A stretch of DNA of 64,000 nt from JBGSMF01 sp964651475. GTDB lineage: Bacteria > Chloroflexota > Anaerolineae > Fen-1058. The DNA is taken from positions 108,365-172,364 of the forward strand of contig CAZYXV010000005.1 in assembly GCA_964651475.1 (NCBI GenBank), written 5' to 3'. The position numbers and the translations under genes were made by a program. Numbering within the stretch: the first letter of the stretch is position 1; the number at the start of each line of letters is the position of its first letter. Shown in pieces: positions 26,399 to 34,656 of the stretch. Under the pieces are notes generated by a model. The model did not search any database, was not told where the DNA came from, and was given only the letters and a program-made list of their open reading frames with translations.

Positions 26399-26475
26399 AG
26401 ACCTAGCTGATGATCGCCAACTCTTCGCCTGATAGGGTGTGATAACAATCTGCTGAACCTGTCTTATTTGTGGAT

Positions 26476-26557
<82 letters not shown>

Positions 26558-26597
26558 GCTGGAGACCACAAAAATAGCTGGATTCTGGCTACTTGTC

Positions 26598-27467
26598 TCA
26601 GGTATCGAACTTGGACCGCTCGATTTGCTCGCGCAGCGCGTCTGGCTCGTCGCGCGCTTTTAATTCGATGGGCGGCGCGGGCGGCGGCACGGCAGGCTCT
26701 ACATCTGGCACAGCATCGTGTAGGCTGCGGCGAAAGACGACGATGATGCCCAGGCTTACCAGAGACAACAAGGCCACCATGCCCTCGATGGCCCAGGCGC
26801 CCCACGCGTTCATCGCCAGAATCACGGCGATGGCGTCAACAACAGCGTGCCAGGTCACAGCGCACGCATAGTACAACGCGTTTTTCCGGGTAAAGGCTTG
26901 CAGCACCAGCACTGAAAGCGACAGGTGCAGCGTGATGGCGATTACTCGCTCCACCGCGCCGGCCAGCGGCAGGTGCCACGCCATGGCCCAATACTCGGCC
27001 ACCTGCTTTTGCGCCAACGCCAGTTGCTCGCCCGAAATCCCCAGTGTTGAGAGGTCGAGATTGCGCACAATGATCATGTTGACAAAGGTCAACAACACCA
27101 GGCCGCCCACGATCATGCTCTCAATACCGCCGTGGCCCGCGCCCAGGGTGAGCGCGGCTTGCCAGGTGCGGGCGCGGCGCTTGAGCGCCCAGTAACCTAT
27201 CGCGCGCGCGGTCTCCTCGCACAGGCCAGCGGATAGCCCCGCCACAATCGCCGTTTGAAGAATCCTCGCCTTGTCTTGAGAAATCAACCCGACCTGGCTC
27301 AACACCCAATTGAGTGGGATGTGAACGACCTGCGAGCCAATAAAGGTCAGCACACCCACGCCCACCAGCAGCCAGGCGGCTTTGACGCGGCGTGCGAGCC
27401 ATACGGCCAGCGCCAGCGGGGCCAATAACTCAACTAATATAGCAAGAGGGAAAGTGATATACAGCAT
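26598..27467 (-). CDS. YhfC-family putative intramembrane protease
   Basis: A 289-residue polytopic membrane protein with about seven helices. The motif pair GLCEETARAIGYW and LGAGHGGIESMIVG, plus WHAVVDAIAV in a later helix, matches the YhfC/PF10086 group related to PrsW/CPBP intramembrane proteases: Glu-Glu in one helix and two His in others. A Pro-rich, charged cytoplasmic tail ends the protein. Function in Chloroflexota unknown. It follows addA with a 38-base gap on the same strand. Confidence 0.75.
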   Translation of the reverse strand: MLYITFPLAILVELLAPLALAVWLARRVKAAWLLVGVGVLTFIGSQVVHIPLNWVLSQVGLISQDKARILQTAIVAGLSAGLCEETARAIGYWALKRRARTWQAALTLGAGHGGIESMIVGGLVLLTFVNMIIVRNLDLSTLGISGEQLALAQKQVAEYWAMAWHLPLAGAVERVIAITLHLSLSVLVLQAFTRKNALYYACAVTWHAVVDAIAVILAMNAWGAWAIEGMVALLSLVSLGIIVVFRRSLHDAVPDVEPAVPPPAPPIELKARDEPDALREQIERSKFDT

Positions 27468-27505
27468 CTTTTCATTCCTAACCCGGCCAGGCCGGAACCC
27501 AACAA

Positions 27506-30500
27506 TCAGACGGGCACAATCGCAATCGCGCGGCCCGCGTTCAGGAAAACAAGCGACGCCCGCACGCTGTCCCCAAGTTGCGCCTGCACGGCGCGCACGT
27601 AGCGGCGCACTTGCTCGTCGTATCGCTGCGCAAGGATGTGGGCCTGCAGGTCCGCGCCCGCGCGCAGCTCGTCGGTTTTGAACTCGACGATCCTGTATTG
27701 GGAGCCGGCGCGGTAGAGCAGGTCAATGATGCCGTGTTGGGGACGCCCCTCTTCGAGGAGGCTGTCCTCTTCGAGGAGGCTATAGGGCAGCTCGTGCCAT
27801 CGCCGCGCCTGATCCAGTTCCGCCCAGAATGGATGCGCCCGGAAGCGCTGCAGCAAGCGCGTTGCTTCGCGCACGGCCGCGCCCAATTCCTTTTCGCTGA
27901 CCACGCCCATCTCTAGCGCAAAGGGCCGCAAGAATGATTCCAGTCCCGCGCCAAAGCGCCAGTGGCGCAGCGCAGTGTGGACCAGCGTTCCCACTACCCA
28001 CGCCGGCGCTTGCGGGCGTGGGCCCCGCGGCGCTACCCGCCAGACCCGGTGGGGCGGATCAGATTCGCGCGCGTCCAGCTTGGGGTCGTTGCCGCTGGGC
28101 GGTGAAACGAGCGGCGCGGCCATATCGGCGAGGTATTGCGGAGAAGGCTCGCGCGCGGCGCGCGGATGCGTATCGAGTAAGGCGTATGGCGTAGCGCCCT
28201 CATCTACCTGTCTGCTCGTTTCTTTCCATGGGTAAAGCACACACGCCACATCATCAGCCAATGGCAAGTGCTGCGGCTCGAGCGGCGTTCCGGCGATGGG
28301 CAGGCTGTCCAACCCCACCACCTGCCCCAGCCGTTCGAGCCAGCCAGCCACGCTCAGCGTTCCGCCTTTCAGGATTTTGGTGTGCGCGCTGACCAGCAGC
28401 TTTTCCTGGGCGCGGGTTGCTGCCACGTACAAAAGCCGGCGATCTTGTGCCTCGTCGCGCTCGGCGTTGCGTAGCGCGGCCAGGCGATGTATCGCCGGGT
28501 GATTATCTTGTTCGTCGCGCAGGTTGATGGCCACGCCCAGTTGATCGTCCAGCAAAATGTCCGCCGAGCCTCTATGCCCGGCGTGAGCGGCGTCGGCGAT
28601 GACGACGATGGGAAATTCCAGCCCTTTGGCTTTGTGTACCGTCATCAGTTGAACCGCGCTGCCCGCCTCGGTGGGCGCTTCGCTTTCGCGTGCGCCTACC
28701 TCGCGCAGGGTTTGGACATATTCTGCAAACTCGCGCGCGCTCACCAACTCGCTGGCGTGTGCATCTGCCAGTAATTTATCAATGTTGCGTTGGGCGCGCG
28801 CGCCCCCCTCTATGGATTGTAATGCGGCGCGATAATGGGTTTGGTCCAACAACTGTTTGAGCAGCGCCGCGACCGGCGCGCGGCCGGCCAGGTTGTGCAG
28901 CGTGTTCACCAATTCGCGGCCGCGCAGCGCGCGCGGCAAATCGTCGGGCGGCACAATGTCGGCCAGCATTGGATGATTGAGCACAGACCAGATAGAACAC
29001 CGCTTGGGCGTAAGATCGCCCTCGCTTGTCGGCTGACCGCTAATCGGAGCAAAGCGCAGCAGGTAAAGCGCCGCGTCGCTCAGGCCGACGGCCGGCGAGC
29101 GCAGCAAGCCCACCAGCGCCAAATCGTCGGAGGGGTCGGCCACGGCCAACATGGCGTTGAGCAAGTCGCGCACTTCGGGGCGCTCGTAAAAGCCGCGCCC
29201 GGCCACCGTGACAAAGGGGATGTTGGCTCGTTCGAGCGCGTCTTCGTACACGGGGAACGAGGTTGAGGCGCGGAACAAGAGCGCCACATCTCTCCACTCG
29301 ACGCTCTCTCGGGCGCGCAGATCGAGCAGGCGCGCCGCCAGGCCGTCCGCCGCCGCGCGCCGTCCCTCGGCGGCCGACTGGCCCAGCCCCAGGTGCAACT
29401 CGACGAACGGCGCGGCAAGCCCCGGGCGCGGCTCGCGCCGGAACGCCACCAGCGGCGCAAAAGGCACCTGGTAAGGGCGGCCCGGCTGCCCGGTTTGGCC
29501 GAGGATGGGTGCGAGCAAGCGATTGGTGGTCTCGACCAACGCCCCGTGCGCCCGGAACGTAAGGTCGAGCGGGATGACCTGACCGTCGGCGCGCGCGATG
29601 TCATCTTGCACGCGGCGAAAGACCGTCACGTCCGCGCCGCGAAAGCGATATATTGACTGCTTACTGTCTCCGACCACAAAGAGGGAAGAAGTATGCTGCG
29701 GAGTGCCAAAGTTGGCGAGGGCATACACAATGCGGCGCTGGCGTTCGTTGGTGTCTTGAAATTCGTCCACCAGCACCGCGCGGATGCGCTGCGCGTCTGG
29801 CGGGGCGGCTTGCAGCAGAGCCAACGCGCCAGCCTCCAGATCGTCAAAGTCGAGCGCATTTTCGGCCCGCCGCGCCTGGGCGTAGAAATCCAGCGCGTGC
29901 TGATAGGCGGAGCGCAGCAGCCAGATTATCCCACCCACATGCTCGTCTAATATCCAACGAGCGGGTTTGCCAGGATCGGCCAACGGCGCCAGGCGTTCGT
30001 CGAAATATTCGCGGAGCGCCCGCATGGCGTCTTTGACCGAAGCTAATGTGTCGCCGGGCCAGTTGCCTTTGCGCCCCTTGAGCGAGGTGGCCGCTCGCAG
30101 CGCGGCCAGTTCCGCCAGCGCCGCGTCAAAATCGCGCCGCCCGCGCGCCGCGTCCAGTTCTTGAGCGTGAGCCAGCACCGCCTGCCGGGCAATCTCCATC
30201 TCGTCGTTGGGGTCATTGGCGCGCCAGCCCGATAAATCATCCATCACGCCTTGCCACTCTGGCGTCTCTAGCTGCTCGTCCAGCCAGCTCTGCAGCGCGT
30301 CTGCCCAGCCCTGCAAGGGATCGTCGCGCAACGTGTCAAAGGCAGGTCCGGCGTCCAGGCGTTTTTCCAGCAGCGTCGAAACCGCCTCTCGCAATCCAAA
30401 TTCGGCAAGCGCGCGGAACAGGTGCGAGGCGGCCTCGTCCTGGGCGGCCCAGGCCAGCGCCTCTTCGACTGCGCGCGCGCGCAGCACGGCCGCGCGGCCT

Positions 30501-30898
30501 TCTTCCAGGACGCCAGAGCCGGGCATAATGCCCAGCCGCGCCGCCTCCACCGGGTGCTCGCGCAAAATTTGCGCGCACAGGCTGTGAATGGTGCCGATGC
30601 GCGCCGCGTCCAGGTCGGCAAAGGCCGACTCCCAAAAGGCGCGCTGTGGCGGATCTTGCGCCAGCCAATCGGCGATAGTTTGGCGAATGCGGTTGCGCAT
30701 TTCGCGCGCGGCTTTGTCCGTAAAGGTGATGGCCACAATCTCGCGCAGCGGCGCGCCGGCTTCCAGCAGCGCCAGGTAGCGCCCCACCAGCGTGCGCGTT
30801 TTGCCCGACCCGGCCCCGGCGGTGACGACGAGGTGGCCGCTCGCCGCGGCGGCTTGCAGTTGGAATTCATTGAGTTGAAGCAGATTGAGAATCGTCAT
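27506..30898 (-). CDS. addA: ATP-dependent helicase/nuclease subunit A
   Basis: A 1130-residue UvrD/RecB-type helicase with a C-terminal nuclease. Motif I TAGAGSGKTRTLVGRYL, Ia AITFTDKAAREM, II LVDEFQDTNERQ, III GDSKQSIYRFRGAD, V MTVHKAKGLEFPIVVI, VI LLYVAATRAQEKL. The PD-(D/E)XK nuclease is at the end (GIIDLLYRAGSQ, then YRIVEFKTDEL). Partner of AddB in double-strand-break processing and RecA loading. ATG 30898 lies 13 bases after the addB stop. Confidence 0.93.
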   Translation of the reverse strand: MTILNLLQLNEFQLQAAAASGHLVVTAGAGSGKTRTLVGRYLALLEAGAPLREIVAITFTDKAAREMRNRIRQTIADWLAQDPPQRAFWESAFADLDAARIGTIHSLCAQILREHPVEAARLGIMPGSGVLEEGRAAVLRARAVEEALAWAAQDEAASHLFRALAEFGLREAVSTLLEKRLDAGPAFDTLRDDPLQGWADALQSWLDEQLETPEWQGVMDDLSGWRANDPNDEMEIARQAVLAHAQELDAARGRRDFDAALAELAALRAATSLKGRKGNWPGDTLASVKDAMRALREYFDERLAPLADPGKPARWILDEHVGGIIWLLRSAYQHALDFYAQARRAENALDFDDLEAGALALLQAAPPDAQRIRAVLVDEFQDTNERQRRIVYALANFGTPQHTSSLFVVGDSKQSIYRFRGADVTVFRRVQDDIARADGQVIPLDLTFRAHGALVETTNRLLAPILGQTGQPGRPYQVPFAPLVAFRREPRPGLAAPFVELHLGLGQSAAEGRRAAADGLAARLLDLRARESVEWRDVALLFRASTSFPVYEDALERANIPFVTVAGRGFYERPEVRDLLNAMLAVADPSDDLALVGLLRSPAVGLSDAALYLLRFAPISGQPTSEGDLTPKRCSIWSVLNHPMLADIVPPDDLPRALRGRELVNTLHNLAGRAPVAALLKQLLDQTHYRAALQSIEGGARAQRNIDKLLADAHASELVSAREFAEYVQTLREVGARESEAPTEAGSAVQLMTVHKAKGLEFPIVVIADAAHAGHRGSADILLDDQLGVAINLRDEQDNHPAIHRLAALRNAERDEAQDRRLLYVAATRAQEKLLVSAHTKILKGGTLSVAGWLERLGQVVGLDSLPIAGTPLEPQHLPLADDVACVLYPWKETSRQVDEGATPYALLDTHPRAAREPSPQYLADMAAPLVSPPSGNDPKLDARESDPPHRVWRVAPRGPRPQAPAWVVGTLVHTALRHWRFGAGLESFLRPFALEMGVVSEKELGAAVREATRLLQRFRAHPFWAELDQARRWHELPYSLLEEDSLLEEGRPQHGIIDLLYRAGSQYRIVEFKTDELRAGADLQAHILAQRYDEQVRRYVRAVQAQLGDSVRASLVFLNAGRAIAIVPV

Positions 30899-30911
30899 CA
30901 AACAAGACGCC

Positions 30912-33900
30912 TTACCAGGATTTGGGTCTGTATTGGTCGCAGAATGTTGCCGCCGGGCAAAAGCGCGGGCAGCCTTCTTCTGGCGGCGCGGGCGCGAACC
31001 GCCCACCGCGCACGGCGGCGGCGATGGCCAGCGCGTGCTCCACCGCCGTCTCGACGGCATTGGCGACGCCCCCCTGGTATTTTTCCAATCGAAGGCTGCT
31101 GGGCTTGGCCGAAGCGATATGCCAGTAAAAGCCGCTGCTCACCTCAGCGCCCAGCGCCTGCTGCGCGGCCAGCGCATAAAGCGGCAATTGCAACCGGTGG
31201 CCGTCGGCCAGGTCGCCGGCCGAAATGGGCGTGGAGCCGGCTTTGTAGTCAATGATGCGCAAGCGCCCGTCCGGCGCGCGGTCAATGCGGTCAATGTAGC
31301 CGCGTAGTTGGAGGGTGGTGCTTAGAGTGAGCGGCGGTTGATCTTTGAGGCCAAAGGGCATTTCTTGCACCAGCGGTTTGTAATCGCCCGCGATGTCAAT
31401 CAGCGCGTCGAGCGTGCGGCGCAGCACCTCTGTGAGTTCCTCTTGCTGGCGCTCCCACAAGGGCGTGGGCCGGAAGCCATAGTCGTTTGGCGCGGCGTCG
31501 TAGACCCGGCGAGCCACGCGGGGCAATTCGGCGCGCAGCCGCTCGGGGTCGCCATCAGGCACCTGGCCATAGAGCCGCTCCAGCACCAGGTGATAGATCG
31601 AGCCTAAAATCATGACGTCGTAGCCGGCCTGGGGCGGCTCGCGCGGTTCCAGATCCATCGCATAGGCGGCCCAAAAATAAAACGGGCACTTGGCGTAGGT
31701 TTCCAGCCGGCTGCTCGACCACAATTGATCGCGGCCAAAGCGCTTTTCCAGCGCCGCTTGCACGGCGGGTGTTGACAAATCGCCTTTCCATACTGAGGGG
31801 GCGTGATTTGAACGCGCGCGCAAAATCGCGGCGGATGCTTGGGTTACGGCGTTGGCTTGTTTGCCGATACGCTCTTGCTCCGAGGCCGCGTCTGGCACAG
31901 GATCGGTGGGGCGGATGTGGGCCACGGACGCGCCCTCAAACAGGCGCAGCGCCGCCGACCAGTAGGGCGAAGGCTCCCACGGCTGGCCGTCGTCGGCCAG
32001 GTACGGGCGGCACAGCAGCAGGCGGCGGCGGGCGCGCGTGACGGCCTGGTAAAAGAGCGCCGCTTCGTCGCCGCGCAGGCGCGGTTCAATCGCGAATCCC
32101 CGCGCCTTGAGCCAAGCGCGGTCGGCTTCTCGCAGCAGCGCGTCTTCACGCTCGGCGCGCGGAAAATCGCCTTCCGCCAAGCCGACCAACGCCGCCGAGT
32201 CAAATGTCAGCCCACGCGCCTGCAGCACCGAGGCGACCAGGATCGCTTCGCCCTCGACTGGCATGGTGTACGCTGCGCTTTGGAGAGCCTGAAGCAGCTC
32301 GGCCACAAAATCGCTGTGAGATATGGCTGGCGCCTCTTTCTCGTGAACCGGCAAGGCCATCGCTTCTTTTAATATAGAATCGGCCAACACCAACCCTGCC
32401 AGAATCTCTTTAAAAGCGCGCAACGCGGCCACGTCTCGTTCGGCGGTGGCGGGGTTTTGGCGAGCGCGGGCGACCACGCGCAATGACACATCGTCGTCGG
32501 CGCTCCGCGCGCCGCGCCTGGGCGCCAGCGCCGGGTCCGGGCCGATGAAGTCCTCAATCCACGCGACCCTATCGCGCAGCGCAGCCTGGGGCGCGGGCGC
32601 GATCCGCGCGGCGATGTTTTCAAAGGCGGCTTGCAGGCGCGCCGCTTCCTCGCCGGTTGGCGGGCGGCGCGGCGCCAGGTCTTCGTCCAAAGCCACCGGG
32701 GTTGTTTCGGCGCGCCTCGTGTTGGCGGCCAGGCGACTAAAGGCTTCGCGCCATTGCTCAAGCCCAGAGATCACCTGCCCGTCGCGCGCCACATCGCCGA
32801 GGCGGTCAGCATCGCCCGGCAACAGCCCATAATCGCTCCAATCAAAATAAGGACTGCTCAACGCATCCAGCAGCGCACGCGGCGACCAGCTATCCGGTTC
32901 GAGGGTGAGCGCGAGCAAGTTCAACAACGCGGCAATGGCCGGGTTCGCGCCAAGCTCTGCGCCCGACACGATGCGCAGCGGCATACCAAACTCGGCGGCC
33001 ACTTCTTCCAGGAACGGGCGGTAGGGCGTCACGTCGCGGGCGATAACGGCCACCTCGGAAAGCGGCACACGCTCGCGGACGATGCGCGCTTTGAGCCAGC
33101 GCAGCGCTTCGCGGGTTTCAGCGGCGCGATTTTGCGCTTCGATAAATTCGATGGCGCCGTCTGTTTTACATTGAGGAGCGGAAGGTTCAAAGAGATGCTC
33201 TTCCAAATGAGCGAGGGGGGGACAGGGCGACGCGCTTGCGGAGCAAGCGACGGTGACAAGGTGACGCGCTTGCAGAGCAAGCGACGGTGACAAGGTGACA
33301 GGGAAAGCGGGTGACAAGATGGTTTTATCAAACATGTCTCGAAGGGCGGCGAGGGCGCGCGCCGGGCGGCGATGGGCCAGGCGGTGGGGGCGCTCGGCGT
33401 CGCCGGTGAGCGTGACGAGTGTTTGGGCGGCGCGGCCGGCCAGCAGGCCCAGCGCGCGCAGTTGGGTGGGATTAAGTTCGTCAAAGCCATCCACCACCAG
33501 CAGCGATAGATCGGATAGCAAGGCGGGGTGCTCTTCCAGGGCTATCGCTGCCAGCCAGCCTTGTCCGTCGGCGTCCATCCAGCCGGCCTCGATCAGCCAC
33601 GCCTGGTAAGCGGCATAGATGCGCGCCAGCTCGGCCAGGCGGGGTTCGCGCTCTGCCAGGGCAGATTCAAATTCTTCCGGGAAAACACGAGCGCGTTTAA
33701 GCTCGCCAATCAGCTCGGCCAGGAGATGCGCAAAGCCGGACGAATGGCGCAGAGGGGCGTAATAAGACAGCCGCCCTGCGTCGCACAAGGTGCCCACAAT
33801 GTGTTGTATCAGCCGGCGGCGAACGGACGGCGAGAGATTGGCCAATAATTGTTCGTGGTTTTCGGCGCGGCAGGCGGCCAGGGCCAGCACATCCGCGTAC

Positions 33901-34094
33901 AGGCCGTAAAAGGTTTGCACCTCCACGCCCAGCGCGCCGCCAACCTGTGCCAACCGCCGCCGAAATGCCGCTGCTTCGATCTGGTCGGGCACCAAAACGC
34001 GGACGGGCGAGAGCGGCGGCAGGGCGCGAATGGCGTCAACGGCGCGGGCCGTTTTGCCGCGAGCGGCGGGGGCAAGAATTAGTTGAATGGCCAC
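30912..34094 (-). CDS. addB: ATP-dependent helicase/nuclease subunit B
   Basis: 1060 residues. The N-terminus keeps a Walker A-like LAPAARGKTARAV; the middle is an inactive-helicase-like region. The C-terminal PD-(D/E)XK nuclease reads SSSRLETYAKCPFYFWAAY, GYIDRIDRAP and LRIIDYKAGS. Four cysteines for an AddB-type Fe-S cluster are visible: one in AKCPF and three in CPRFCPAATFC. Around residues 260-290 the protein contains a low-complexity stretch (LALQARHLVTVACSASASP) coded by a 34-bp tandem DNA repeat. It forms an operon with addA. Confidence 0.92.
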   Translation of the reverse strand: MAIQLILAPAARGKTARAVDAIRALPPLSPVRVLVPDQIEAAAFRRRLAQVGGALGVEVQTFYGLYADVLALAACRAENHEQLLANLSPSVRRRLIQHIVGTLCDAGRLSYYAPLRHSSGFAHLLAELIGELKRARVFPEEFESALAEREPRLAELARIYAAYQAWLIEAGWMDADGQGWLAAIALEEHPALLSDLSLLVVDGFDELNPTQLRALGLLAGRAAQTLVTLTGDAERPHRLAHRRPARALAALRDMFDKTILSPAFPVTLSPSLALQARHLVTVACSASASPCPPLAHLEEHLFEPSAPQCKTDGAIEFIEAQNRAAETREALRWLKARIVRERVPLSEVAVIARDVTPYRPFLEEVAAEFGMPLRIVSGAELGANPAIAALLNLLALTLEPDSWSPRALLDALSSPYFDWSDYGLLPGDADRLGDVARDGQVISGLEQWREAFSRLAANTRRAETTPVALDEDLAPRRPPTGEEAARLQAAFENIAARIAPAPQAALRDRVAWIEDFIGPDPALAPRRGARSADDDVSLRVVARARQNPATAERDVAALRAFKEILAGLVLADSILKEAMALPVHEKEAPAISHSDFVAELLQALQSAAYTMPVEGEAILVASVLQARGLTFDSAALVGLAEGDFPRAEREDALLREADRAWLKARGFAIEPRLRGDEAALFYQAVTRARRRLLLCRPYLADDGQPWEPSPYWSAALRLFEGASVAHIRPTDPVPDAASEQERIGKQANAVTQASAAILRARSNHAPSVWKGDLSTPAVQAALEKRFGRDQLWSSSRLETYAKCPFYFWAAYAMDLEPREPPQAGYDVMILGSIYHLVLERLYGQVPDGDPERLRAELPRVARRVYDAAPNDYGFRPTPLWERQQEELTEVLRRTLDALIDIAGDYKPLVQEMPFGLKDQPPLTLSTTLQLRGYIDRIDRAPDGRLRIIDYKAGSTPISAGDLADGHRLQLPLYALAAQQALGAEVSSGFYWHIASAKPSSLRLEKYQGGVANAVETAVEHALAIAAAVRGGRFAPAPPEEGCPRFCPAATFCDQYRPKSW
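33229..33297. repeat. 34-bp tandem duplication inside addB
   Basis: Two copies of a 34-base unit starting GACGCGCTTGC (33229 and 33263) differ by one base and end GGTGACAAGGT. Further GGTGACAAG-type bases follow. The unit is itself nearly palindromic (CGCTTGC...GCAAGCG). It sits within coding sequence without breaking the frame. Confidence 0.8.
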
Positions 34095-34113
34095 CGAGTT
34101 ACCGTTTATCTAT

Positions 34114-34219
34114 CTCGACAATGTTAGATTCACCGTAGGAGCGCCCTCTGGGCGCGATGGGGCGCGCCTGTGAAGGTGCTCCTACGCGGGACGGGAGAAC
34201 CTAATCCAACATTGTCGAG
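34114..34219. repeat. 106-bp inverted-repeat element, family B copy 1
   Basis: The ends CTCGACAATGTTAGATT (34114) and AATCCAACATTGTCGAG (ending 34219) are inverted repeats; inside are GTAGGAGC/GCTCCTAC and GGGCGC/GCGCC pairs. A close copy is at 61411-61509. This copy abuts the TAA stop of the gene at 34220 and ends 19 bases before the addB start. Confidence 0.85.
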
Positions 34220-34591
34220 TTAATCAGTTCCAATGAGAGAAAATAGTGTTATAAGGCCCAAGCCTGTTCCTTCACCAATCGCAATCACAATCCAAATCGC
34301 CAGGGCAGGCAAATTCCGTTTGGTAAGCCACGCGGACACTACTCCGGCAAGGAACCAGAACATTGCATTTATCGAATAATATACAATGGCGGAGATAATG
34401 GTATTGTAGGCGATGGGTTCGATAGCCAAGATGGTAACGAATCCTGGAAGGGACATCAGAATCTTGATAAGAAAGAAACTCGGCGTAGTGTGGTCAAAGA
34501 GCACTGTCAACCCATAAACGAGCGCAGAGACCAGACCAGCAACCATTGGCCGTGTGAGTTTCAGGATTGAGAAATGATTAGCGGATTGCAT
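34220..34591 (-). CDS. Small membrane protein, unknown
   Basis: 123 residues with four hydrophobic segments (MVAGLVSALVYGLTVLF; SFFLIKILMSLPGFVTILAI; SINAMFWFLAGVVSAWL; LAIWIVIAIGEGTGLGLITL). No family recognised. Codon usage is more AT-rich than the flanking addB and SNF2 genes, suggesting later acquisition. Its stop codon touches the family B repeat. Confidence 0.6.
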   Translation of the reverse strand: MQSANHFSILKLTRPMVAGLVSALVYGLTVLFDHTTPSFFLIKILMSLPGFVTILAIEPIAYNTIISAIVYYSINAMFWFLAGVVSAWLTKRNLPALAIWIVIAIGEGTGLGLITLFSLIGTD

Positions 34592-34656
34592 CTTATGCTA
34601 TCCAAGAGCGCATCACTTGGTCCGGCGGCCCAATTTGACGGTATAAGGTTCTATCT

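Noticed and set aside
26190..26400. Possible CRISPR array or plasmid iterons from the repeated CACGACATCGTGCGC
   Set aside because: Only three direct plus two inverted copies, with uneven short spacing and flanking direct repeats, fitting a transposable element better; no cas genes.
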